In this document: one piece after another, positions 1-6,612 of the stretch | Layout: each line of letters starts with the position of its first letter | How positions within the stretch are numbered: position 1 is the first letter of the stretch | NCBI GenBank assembly: GCA_002397275.1 | Contig: DHAA01000149.1 | Location: 1 to 43,066, forward strand | DNA: 43,066 nucleotides | From: Thermacetogenium sp. UBA4966 | GTDB taxonomy: Bacteria > Bacillota > DSM-12270 > Thermacetogeniales > Thermacetogeniaceae | Reading direction: 5' to 3' | Made by a program: the position numbers and the translations under genes | Notes under the pieces: model-generated | The model's input: the letters and a program-made list of their open reading frames with translations, nothing else | Told to the model about the DNA's origin: nothing | Databases searched by the model: none

Positions 1-515
1 TCGGAGAACATGCCCGAATCGGGAAACATCGTCTTCAGTTTCGTGGCGACGCGCACCACGACTGACGGGTAATAGGTGTCGTTTTTATCCCCATGCACCG
101 TAACATTTTTAACTGCGGAACTGCCTTGGGTCGGATTCATGGCCAGAAACGTGCCGGCGGCGTTTTTTGCTCTGTTTTCGTCATATTCGACGTGTCGGTC
201 CGTAATTGTGTAGCTGCAGGGGAAGACGCCGTACGCATAACAATACTTTGTCCAGTCTCCCTGTCCTATCAGGGATCTTTCATCGCCTGTTACGGTGAAT
301 GTGCCTTTAATGGCATCGTTAATTCTCAACGTAACGATGCTGCGGATCCCCGATACCGACCCCGCAACGGCAGCGGCATCCGCAGATGTCTGCGCTTGCT
401 CTTTGGTTAAAAGCCACCTGCCGAATTCCGCTACCCCGATAAAAAGCATGGTGAATACAAGGCAAGCGGCGGCGGTGAGTATCAGTATCGATCCCCTTTC
501 GTGGTTTTCTGCCAT
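1..515 (-). CDS. TadG-like pilus/pseudopilin protein, partial (C-terminus outside window)
   Basis: I assembled this reading frame directly from the minus strand. It starts at ATG 513-515 behind a GGGAGGTGAT ribosome site and runs off the left edge. The N-terminus has a short polar head, the GSILIL transition and one hydrophobic helix (about residues 8-30), then the motif SADAAAVAGS. That layout is typical of TadG/TadE-like proteins of Tad (Flp) pilus systems, which are membrane-anchored minor pilins. The rest of the visible part is soluble and presumably extracellular. It is the last gene of the conjugation/Tad operon seen here and follows a TadE-like gene, from which it is separated by a 162-bp IsrB-derived insertion. 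Its first five residues (MAENH) and ribosome site are nearly the same as those of the TadE-like gene at 1081-1512. The family call is good; its role in conjugation is inferred from position. Confidence 0.7.
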   Translation of the reverse strand, partial: MAENHERGSILILTAAACLVFTMLFIGVAEFGRWLLTKEQAQTSADAAAVAGSVSGIRSIVTLRINDAIKGTFTVTGDERSLIGQGDWTKYCYAYGVFPCSYTITDRHVEYDENRAKNAAGTFLAMNPTQGSSAVKNVTVHGDKNDTYYPSVVVRVATKLKTMFPDSGMFS

Positions 516-527
516 CAGATCACCTCC

Positions 528-689
528 CTCATGCGATTTTGACAAACCACGTTTGATGAAATATTTTCTTGCACTCCCACGGCACGGCATTTCGTATAAC
601 TCTGTCGTGCCGCCGGTGCGGTATTGGTCTAGTCGAATCTTACGTTGCTACCGCCGTCGCAAGCCCCCAGTAAAATGGGGGTATTCAAC
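528..689 (-). mobile_element. MITE-like, internally deleted derivative of the IsrB element
   Basis: This 162-bp segment joins both ends of the IsrB element found complete at 13042-14263. Positions 618-689 match 14192-14263 with three differences in 72 bases, including the CCCCC/GGGGG hairpin at the tip. Positions 528-605 match the 3' end of isrB, and the last codons are still readable (FHQTWFVKIA then stop at 529-531). The junction lies in GCCGGTGCGGTA (612-623). In the full copy this 12-mer occurs once in isrB (13169-13180) and again, with one change, near the omega-RNA end (14186-14197). A deletion between these short repeats explains the structure; a further gap of roughly 38 bp lies within the isrB remnant. 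Being diverged, it comes from a related copy, not this one. It fills the gap between the TadE stop and the TadG ribosome site. Confidence 0.8.
529..623 (-). pseudogene. Remnant of isrB 3' end inside the deleted element
   Basis: The minus strand still encodes about the last 23 codons of an IsrB protein, reading VIRNAVPWECKKIFHQTW and the final residues, then TGA at 529-531. The intact protein has VIRNALPEECKKLFHQTW at the same place. Upstream the frame is broken by a deletion, then a short match to the YRTGGTT region of the intact protein follows up to the junction at 623. No start codon or catalytic part remains, so this is not expected to make a protein. Confidence 0.75.
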
Positions 690-694
690 TTTGA

Positions 695-1129
695 TCACTC
701 AATCCAGCCGAAAGTTGCTTGCGCATTGAGTTTTACCTCCCTTCCTAAGAGTTTGCTTTTATACGGGTATGATGCTTTGGCCTCGGCGTAATGAACTTTC
801 CCCGTCCCCTGTGTCTTCTCTCTTAAACCTACGTGAAGCTGGATGGAATCCATATAATACATTTGAGCGATTTCGTTTCCTCTTTTCCTGCCTTCTGAGG
901 CGTCCATTACGGTAACGGTCTCCCTTGCGGCTTCCCGGACTACGCGCTGAAGATGGGTTTTGTTAAGCAACAACCCTGCCACTTCAATGCAGGAAAAGGC
1001 AAAGATGATAAGCAGTATAGTGCAGAACAGCGTTTCCAGCATTATCGAGCCTTTTTCATCCCTTTTGATGTCATCACCCCCTATTTCAGATAGTCCTCCG
1101 GGTTTCTGTACCTGCCCTCCATGTTGCAT
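695..1129 (-). CDS. TadE/TadF-like membrane pseudopilin
   Basis: The protein has a short charged head (KRDEKGSIMLE), one hydrophobic helix of about 22 residues, then VVREAAREA-type sequence and a soluble tail of about 80 residues. This is the TadE-like layout: minor pilins held in the membrane by one N-terminal helix. The start is unclear. The ATG at 1127-1129 lies 49 bases inside the preceding gene and has only a weak AGAAGG site. A strong GGGGGTG site right after the preceding stop points to the ATC codon at 1067-1069, where typical TadE proteins would begin. Either an ATC start is used, or translation depends on coupling from the upstream gene. The stop (695-697) lies six bases from the inserted IsrB-derived element, so the C-terminus seems intact. 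Confidence 0.65.
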   Translation of the reverse strand: MQHGGQVQKPGGLSEIGGDDIKRDEKGSIMLETLFCTILLIIFAFSCIEVAGLLLNKTHLQRVVREAARETVTVMDASEGRKRGNEIAQMYYMDSIQLHVGLREKTQGTGKVHYAEAKASYPYKSKLLGREVKLNAQATFGWIE

Positions 1130-1512
1130 GCGGCCTTCTGGATCAGAGTGTCGAAATCGTTGTTGAATTTGTTGATACTGTATCTAGGAACCGCCAGCGC
1201 AGTAGCGTACGCTTTCTTGACTCCGTCATCCGTTTTCGAATCAACTACAATAGTCAGACTGCCTTGTCTTATAAACAATTCCCCGCCGGTCGATGCGAAC
1301 GTCTTTCTCGCCAGGCTTTCTGCGCGGTCGGCGTTTCCCGTTACAGAGTAGCAGCGCGCCGCCTCAAAAGCCGCTTCGCGCACATAAGCGTTCCCCAGCG
1401 CCCGGAAAGAGAGCGTGAAGATTGCGAAGGTCAAGAAAATAAATATTGGCAAGCACAGGGCAAACTCAACAAACATCTGTCCTCTTTCGTCTTTTACATG
1501 GTTTTCTGCCAT
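1081..1512 (-). CDS. TadE-like pseudopilin
   Basis: This 143-residue protein begins with a polar segment (MAENHVKDERGQ), then FVEFALCLPIFIFLTF and one membrane helix, then VREAAFEAARCYS, a clear TadE-like signature. TadE proteins are minor pilins of Tad/Flp pilus machines, anchored in the cytoplasmic membrane with the C-terminal part outside. The ATG follows GGAAGGCGGTGATCCG. It is the first gene after an intrinsic terminator and overlaps the next TadE-like gene. The MAENH start and ribosome site are nearly the same as in the TadG-like gene at 1-515, which suggests an old duplication of the 5' end. Confidence 0.7.
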   Translation of the reverse strand: MAENHVKDERGQMFVEFALCLPIFIFLTFAIFTLSFRALGNAYVREAAFEAARCYSVTGNADRAESLARKTFASTGGELFIRQGSLTIVVDSKTDDGVKKAYATALAVPRYSINKFNNDFDTLIQKAACNMEGRYRNPEDYLK

Positions 1513-1529
1513 CGGATCACCGCCTTCCT

Positions 1530-1564
1530 AAAAAAATAAGCCCCGGCGTTCTTTGCCGAGGCTT
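1530..1564 (-). terminator. Intrinsic terminator before the TadE/TadG genes
   Basis: Read on the minus strand, an AAGCCTCGGC/GCCGGGGCTT stem with a short loop is followed by ATTTTTTT. It lies between the stop at 1586 and the TadE start at 1512, so it would limit read-through from the upstream conjugation genes into the TadE/TadG genes. Confidence 0.75.
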
Positions 1565-1585
1565 AAATATGTTTAGCTTTTCAAA

Positions 1586-2302
1586 TTATACCAACAAACT
1601 TTTCAAAAAAAACATTATAATAAAGAAAATGATTAAATAGGAAATCGCAACAGTATATGCAGTATAATCAGCAGATAACTCCATTACCTTCTGAACACCT
1701 TCGTATACACACATTACAGAAAGAAGCGTCCCGAAAATCAAGAAAAATGCGATACTTAACGTACTATTGATGAACATCAGAAGAAGCGAAACTAGCAAGG
1801 CAATCGTTACAGGAACCTCTGCTTTAATCACTACATTCCCTATCTGCTGCAGTTCATTGCGTTTACCATGAAAAGCATACTGCCCAACCAGATAAATGCA
1901 AAGAGCCAACAAAAGCATTCCAAGCAATACAGCAAGAAAAACATAAACAAAGATTTTCCCATACGATTGAGATAAATATCCCATCATCCAGTTAATACCG
2001 AAAAAACTCATTAAAGTATTTGTGGTTATGTTTGCCAGGCAGATTACCATTAGCCCCTGCAATATTGCCAGTATAACAGCTAATACAACTGGGGAAAAAT
2101 CTGATTCCTTAGATTTAATCGTGCTTATCGGAGCAACAATCATGTCTTTTATCACGTTCACCAATTTTCCCACATCTTCCTTAACCGTTGTCTTCCGAAT
2201 CGCCGACTCAGCATCATCTTCAGAGTCTAATTTTGTTCCGCAATTGTCACAATATTTTGCATTCAGATTGACTTCCTGACCACACTTTGGACAAATTGGC
2301 AC
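1586..2302 (-). CDS. Zinc-ribbon membrane protein (Yip1-like)
   Basis: The 238-residue protein opens with a zinc ribbon, CPKCGQEVNLNAKYCDNCG (residues 4-22), formed by two CxxC pairs. An acidic linker follows, then five or so hydrophobic segments from about residue 75 to the C-terminus, resembling bacterial zinc-ribbon/YIP1-type membrane proteins. The exact function is not known. The start is GTG at 2302 behind GGAAGGAGAG. It sits between the TadZ-like gene and the TadE genes, so a role in the envelope machinery of the ICE is possible but not shown. Its base composition is more AT-rich than the flanking genes. Confidence 0.6.
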   Translation of the reverse strand: MPICPKCGQEVNLNAKYCDNCGTKLDSEDDAESAIRKTTVKEDVGKLVNVIKDMIVAPISTIKSKESDFSPVVLAVILAILQGLMVICLANITTNTLMSFFGINWMMGYLSQSYGKIFVYVFLAVLLGMLLLALCIYLVGQYAFHGKRNELQQIGNVVIKAEVPVTIALLVSLLLMFINSTLSIAFFLIFGTLLSVMCVYEGVQKVMELSADYTAYTVAISYLIIFFIIMFFLKSLLV

Positions 2303-2338
2303 GGTTCATCTCTCCTTCCAAAAAATAATGTTAGCTTA

Positions 2339-4084
2339 TTATTCGATAAACCGCGCCTCTTTTCCTTTCTCCTCCTGCTTTGTAAACAAATATCCGTTCT
2401 CTGCCGGAATGATATTTATAGCTTCTGAAATGGAAGCTGAGACAACGTTTCTTCCTGCGTAATTTTTAAGCCAATAGGACGTTGCCGGATCAACTGCCTG
2501 ATCGTATAGGACGATTATCCCATCGTTGTTTGACACCCCGCTGACGAGCTCCATATCGCCGGCACAGTCTACCACAGTAATAGGGAACTTGTGCTTGATG
2601 CCCTCAATCAGCCCATGCGGCGATTCGTTTACTTTCAGGAACTTATACGGATCAACCGGCCAGACAAGAATACCACCCCATTCTACGGGAGCGTTCGATC
2701 CCGGGACACGCCAATCCTTGCAGATAAGATCCTTCGCCGGAATCCCCAGGGATATCGCTCCCATGCTTCCTGAAGCGGCGCAGACAAAAGCGCATTTGTT
2801 CACCTTCTTTGAGATTGCCGCGGCTCTGTCGCCTGCCTTGCCGGGTCTTGATGGGCATACTACATAAAGCGCGCTGTTAAAAGATATTGTATGTCCCTTT
2901 GAACTAGCTCTGCCAGGGAGAACGGTTAAGCTTGGCTTCGTCTCGCTGGATAGCGTTTGTTTTGCAAAACTATAGCTTCTTTCCTCTTTTTTTTCTTCAT
3001 ATGTCTCGGCAGGTTTTACTTTTGCTTTAGGCTCTGCTTTGTATTCTGCTTTAGGTTCTGCTTTAGGCGGCACGGGCGTTTTCTTTTGGACTGCTTCCTC
3101 ATGGGAATCTATTTTTTTGCCGCAATTTAACACTGCCAAAGCATCCTCTATATTTTCAGCTATGTAGGCGTCCGGCCTTGCCGTCTTAACGGAAAAGTCA
3201 GCTATCGTTCCCGTCCCTAATACGATAAGATCTTTGTCTTTGGGAGCAAAATAAAATCCGTTGATGTTCGATAAAACAACCTGCGCGTTTTCCGGGTCGG
3301 AAACAACTTCTATTCCTCGTTCAGCCAATTGCGCCGATATGTCCAGACCCAAACATAAAACCTTTTTTCTGTCAGGCATAGACTGTTTTCTAATATCCTC
3401 GACTTCAATGCCTTGAGTCTTTTCCAAATCCTTTTCAGGCATGACTTCTTCCTTCGTTTTATCCGCTCCTGAATCTTTTACATTTTGCACGTTGCCTGGA
3501 ATACATTTTTGCTCGCGGTGTTTCCCTCTGCGGATAGTAAACGCGCCGATGATATTATGAAGAATATCCATCAAAGCCTTAAAAGGCGATATCTTGTTAC
3601 TTTTCTCTTCGCTGTCGTCAATTTCGACTTCAGACTTGCCGGTCTCTTTTGTAGGCATAGGAAGGGTCTTTACCCCATAATCTGCATAGCTTTTTCTTTG
3701 CGATAACAATTCAGGGATTTGAGATATGGAGATCTGTTTCACCTCATGTATATCGTATATCCCCATATATATCGTTCCCTGTATTACTTCCGGCTCAGCC
3801 GCTTCCGGAAGTATTAACACAATTCTGCTGTTAGGAGCGGCGCATCTTAAATTTCTTAAATTCTCAAGCAGCGCTGCTCCATAATTAATTCCAACATCGA
3901 CTACCCCCGAAACAAGAGCGGATCCTAATATCAAATACGCGTCAGGTTTATTATCTAGGTTGGAAGCCATGATTGCGGCGGCATCCAACGTCCTGTCCGT
4001 TCCTAATATTTCATGCCCCTGTTTCGATAGATAATCGGCTACTCGTTTAGTGTAATCCCCAAAAACAACATACAAACTTTCCAT
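2339..4084 (-). CDS. TadZ/CpaE-like protein with degenerate P-loop
   Basis: This 581-residue protein has three parts. Residues 1-130 look like an atypical receiver domain (MESLYVVFGDYTKRVADYL, then alternating strands and helices), as in TadZ/CpaE. Residues 140-400 are a long charged linker containing a Lys/Glu/Pro repeat (PKAEPKAEYKAEPKAK). Residues 405-560 resemble a Rossmann/MinD-like domain in which the P-loop position reads PSRPGKAGDRAAA, so the lysine is kept but the classical GKGGxGKT form is lost. TadZ proteins place Tad pilus machinery at a site in the cell; here the TadE/TadG genes downstream support that reading. The start ATG follows GGAGG with seven bases between. ATP binding is doubtful. 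Confidence 0.5.
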   Translation of the reverse strand: MESLYVVFGDYTKRVADYLSKQGHEILGTDRTLDAAAIMASNLDNKPDAYLILGSALVSGVVDVGINYGAALLENLRNLRCAAPNSRIVLILPEAAEPEVIQGTIYMGIYDIHEVKQISISQIPELLSQRKSYADYGVKTLPMPTKETGKSEVEIDDSEEKSNKISPFKALMDILHNIIGAFTIRRGKHREQKCIPGNVQNVKDSGADKTKEEVMPEKDLEKTQGIEVEDIRKQSMPDRKKVLCLGLDISAQLAERGIEVVSDPENAQVVLSNINGFYFAPKDKDLIVLGTGTIADFSVKTARPDAYIAENIEDALAVLNCGKKIDSHEEAVQKKTPVPPKAEPKAEYKAEPKAKVKPAETYEEKKEERSYSFAKQTLSSETKPSLTVLPGRASSKGHTISFNSALYVVCPSRPGKAGDRAAAISKKVNKCAFVCAASGSMGAISLGIPAKDLICKDWRVPGSNAPVEWGGILVWPVDPYKFLKVNESPHGLIEGIKHKFPITVVDCAGDMELVSGVSNNDGIIVLYDQAVDPATSYWLKNYAGRNVVSASISEAINIIPAENGYLFTKQEEKGKEARFIE

Positions 4085-4087
4085 ATT

Positions 4088-4435
4088 TTAGCCTCCAGGC
4101 GTTAAGTAGCTGAAGAACGCTTTGAGAAACCCTGCTATAACTCCGATTACTTTATCAGGATAGCTAAGGAATATATACATTATCACAGTACCAAGAAAGA
4201 TACCGGTTCCTATAAGAAGAACCTTATTAGTTATCCGCGCTAAGGCTAACCCTATACCGACGAGTAGAGCAAGCCCTCCGACAAACAACGCGATATAGGC
4301 CAGGCTGCCGGCTAAAGAATGCCCGGCGCTCACAGCGCCTTGCCCCGCGCCTTGAGCAGCATCAATGATTTTCGATGGTTCTATAGGCTGTACATCAAGA
4401 GTGGCAAACAACAGCAAATTTATAAGCGATCCCAT
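4088..4435 (-). CDS. Small two-helix membrane protein of the conjugation operon
   Basis: The 115-residue protein has an N-terminal hydrophobic stretch, a Gly/Ala-rich linker (AAQGAGQGAVSAGHS) and two strong membrane helices (about residues 45-65 and 70-90), ending in a further hydrophobic segment. The size and layout recall pilin-like or VirB2/TrbC-type proteins of type IV secretion, but no clear family motif is visible. The start ATG has GGAGG eight bases upstream and lies four bases after the J-domain gene, so the two are probably translated together. It precedes the TadZ-like gene by a similar small gap. Confidence 0.5.
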   Translation of the reverse strand: MGSLINLLLFATLDVQPIEPSKIIDAAQGAGQGAVSAGHSLAGSLAYIALFVGGLALLVGIGLALARITNKVLLIGTGIFLGTVIMYIFLSYPDKVIGVIAGFLKAFFSYLTPGG

Positions 4436-4438
4436 TAT

Positions 4439-4651
4439 TTAATCCTCCTTTCCGTTAAAATATTGTAGTGAAGTCTCTAAAGCCTTTGTGATTTTTACAA
4501 ATTCAGCGAAGTTACCGCCTCTGTCTGGATGAGCGTCCTTGATAAGCTCTTTATACCGTGCTTTTACTTCGCTTCTGTCTTGCGGTATTTGCTTGAATCC
4601 CAATATTTTAAAACAAACCGGAATTTCCGGCTTATGATACCAACCGAACAC
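4439..4651 (-). CDS. Small J-domain (DnaJ-like) protein
   Basis: The 70-residue protein consists of little more than a J domain. RSEVKARYKELIKDAHPDRGG contains the invariant HPD loop that stimulates the DnaK ATPase, and the flanking helices II and III are present. No zinc-finger or C-terminal client-binding domain follows. I place the start at GTG 4649-4651 because AGGAGG lies seven bases upstream; a TTG at 4669 would put the ribosome site inside the coding sequence. It lies between the peptidase and the small membrane protein in the conjugation operon, so it may recruit host DnaK to the transfer machine. That role is inference. Confidence 0.75.
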   Translation of the reverse strand: MFGWYHKPEIPVCFKILGFKQIPQDRSEVKARYKELIKDAHPDRGGNFAEFVKITKALETSLQYFNGKED

Positions 4652-4665
4652 TAGATCGCCTCCTC

Positions 4666-6495
4666 TCAAAACCGCAGATATTTGACGGGATCTACATACT
4701 GTGTCCTGTCCTTACCTATTCGCACTTCAAAATGCAGGTGGGGACCTGTTGAAAGCCCGGTTGAGCCGACTTCACCGATTTTTCGCCCCGCTCGCACTTG
4801 CTCGCCGGATCTAACGCTGATTTTTGAAAGGTGTGCATAAAATGTCCTGCAGTCTCCGTGTTCAACCATAATGACGTTCCCGTATCCGCTCATCCAGCCT
4901 GTGTACACAACATAGCCGTTATTAACTGCAACTACAGGACTGCCCTGCGGAGCGCCTATATCGACGCCTGTATGCATCTTTACAGTTCCGGTAAGCGGAT
5001 GCTTTCTCATTCCATATGGCGAGGTTATCGTGCCCTTGCATGGGTTTACAGGAAACTTGCCGCCTGCAAAATCTCCGCTGATTTCCGTGTCAATATCTAT
5101 TTCCAGCGGCGTACCGAATATTTGATAATCAACCTGAAACGAGGGGTCGATATTTTCAGCAATCCTTAAAGTAAGCTCCAAATCCATGTCGGAGTCCAGT
5201 CCAGCTTCCTGAAGTATCAAACGCAGCTTTTCATAGTAAGGACCCGTTCTGGTAACGCTGTTTAGCTTAGGAGTTATCACCTTTTTATAGCCGTTGGAAG
5301 TTCTCTTCTCCGAAACGCTTTCACCCCATGAATACTGATAATTTGCATCGTAGCATAAAGCGCTTGTAAGCAGCCTGATGTTTTTCTTGTACTCTTTCTC
5401 ATAAGTCACTTTCTTAATTTCGCCGTCTTTGTCTTTTTCTTCTCTCGTCCAGGTTTCATAATAATAAAGGGTGAAAGACTGCCATGTAAGTTCCGGACGC
5501 AACTGCTTAAAATGTTTCTCCGGATCAGGTTTTCTGCCGTGGCCTTCTTGTTCCCAGCCAGAATCACCATGCACCACCGGATCGCCCAATACCTTATCCA
5601 GAGCCGCCATCAGCGACCATGCCACGCGGTGAGGCTCAACTTGATCCCGTTCAGCGGCAATATCTGATAAATTCCATACCGCGCTCGTGTTCGTGGACGA
5701 AGCAGCGTTTCCCGAAGCGGAATTCACACCGGAATCAGATAACTCGCCCTTCGATTGGAAGCTATCTGACCAATCTGTATCCAGCGATAGATATTTCCTG
5801 TATAATTCCGCGTCCTTAGCAAGCGGCCACCCCGAATCGGTTTTGCCAAAACTAAGTATGGCTACCTCTGCGCCGGCGCTTACAGGACTGATACTCGCAA
5901 GGTTGGTCTTACTGTCTCTTCCTAGAAGCTGAATAGTAACCCACCTTCTGCCCCAGTTGTTGGCCTCTTGTTCCGTTTCATAAAACAAGTCGATCCTCTG
6001 CCCCTTTATCGCGCCGCCTGTGTCGAGCGCAACTCCGTAACCGTAACCCGGAATATAGATATGCGTTCCATAAGGTATTACCTTTGGATCCACAGCTATC
6101 ACTCCAGGCTGCGCTTTCGCCCCTGTCGAGGTAACGCCATATCCGGGATCGCCCGGTCTTTTGCCTGTGCTTTCAAAGCCAGCGGTATAGCCGGTCGCCT
6201 CGACATGCATCACACCCGTTGTAACTCCGCTTATAATCCCGTCGTTAAAGCCGCCGGTGGGATTCATAATGTATCTGGGAACCATAAATACGGCGAAATA
6301 TATGAAAAAAGCTATCCCGCATATCGCTAATATAGGCACAAGTATTGGAGCTATTGCAGTTATAATCGCGGGTATGATTTTTTTGCCGATTAGCTTGGTT
6401 GCGTTCCATGCCGTTTTAGATGCGAACTTTAAGGATTTAGTTACAGCGTTCTTAGCGGCTGATTGATATACCCGTTCTATATCCTGTTCGTTCAT
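4666..6495 (-). CDS. Conjugation cell-wall hydrolase: 3D domain plus M23 peptidase
   Basis: This protein of about 609 residues has an N-terminal cytoplasmic segment, one membrane helix (about 43-75), a 3D domain (about 100-192; the three Asp-bearing strands include ALDTGGA and RIDLF), a long middle region, and a C-terminal M23/LytM domain. The last has MHTGVDIG and GPHLHFEV, which supply the zinc ligands. It would cut peptidoglycan so that the transfer channel can cross the wall, as VirB1/TcpG-type enzymes do in other systems. The ATG at 6495 has no nearby Shine-Dalgarno. A strong AGGAGG lies about 40 bases upstream within a potential hairpin, so initiation may be structured. The assignment of domains is firm; the precise substrate bond is not known. 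Confidence 0.8.
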   Translation of the reverse strand: MNEQDIERVYQSAAKNAVTKSLKFASKTAWNATKLIGKKIIPAIITAIAPILVPILAICGIAFFIYFAVFMVPRYIMNPTGGFNDGIISGVTTGVMHVEATGYTAGFESTGKRPGDPGYGVTSTGAKAQPGVIAVDPKVIPYGTHIYIPGYGYGVALDTGGAIKGQRIDLFYETEQEANNWGRRWVTIQLLGRDSKTNLASISPVSAGAEVAILSFGKTDSGWPLAKDAELYRKYLSLDTDWSDSFQSKGELSDSGVNSASGNAASSTNTSAVWNLSDIAAERDQVEPHRVAWSLMAALDKVLGDPVVHGDSGWEQEGHGRKPDPEKHFKQLRPELTWQSFTLYYYETWTREEKDKDGEIKKVTYEKEYKKNIRLLTSALCYDANYQYSWGESVSEKRTSNGYKKVITPKLNSVTRTGPYYEKLRLILQEAGLDSDMDLELTLRIAENIDPSFQVDYQIFGTPLEIDIDTEISGDFAGGKFPVNPCKGTITSPYGMRKHPLTGTVKMHTGVDIGAPQGSPVVAVNNGYVVYTGWMSGYGNVIMVEHGDCRTFYAHLSKISVRSGEQVRAGRKIGEVGSTGLSTGPHLHFEVRIGKDRTQYVDPVKYLRF

Positions 6496-6565
6496 CAAAA
6501 ATATACGGCGGATACCCCTTACCTTGAAAGGAAGCCGCCCTTCCTCCTTTCCGTAAATTAAAATT

Positions 6566-6583
6566 AGCGGGAATACACCCGCT
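6566..6583 (-). promoter_or_regulatory. Second hairpin in the leader of the M23 peptidase gene
   Basis: AGCGGG/CCCGCT with a six-base loop lies just after the terminator at 6590-6612 and before the AGGAGG region of the peptidase leader. A later part of the same leader, GGCGG...CCGCC (about 6495-6540), could form another stem. Similar terminator-plus-hairpin pairs precede other genes in this element. Confidence 0.45.
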
Positions 6584-6589
6584 GAAAAG

Positions 6590-6612
6590 AAAAAAGCCGG
6601 GATTACCCGGCT
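6590..6612 (-). terminator. Intrinsic terminator after the TrbL-like gene
   Basis: On the minus strand AGCCGGG-TAAT-CCCGGCT is followed by TTTTTTC. It lies directly after the stop of the TrbL-like gene and before the peptidase gene. Confidence 0.8.
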
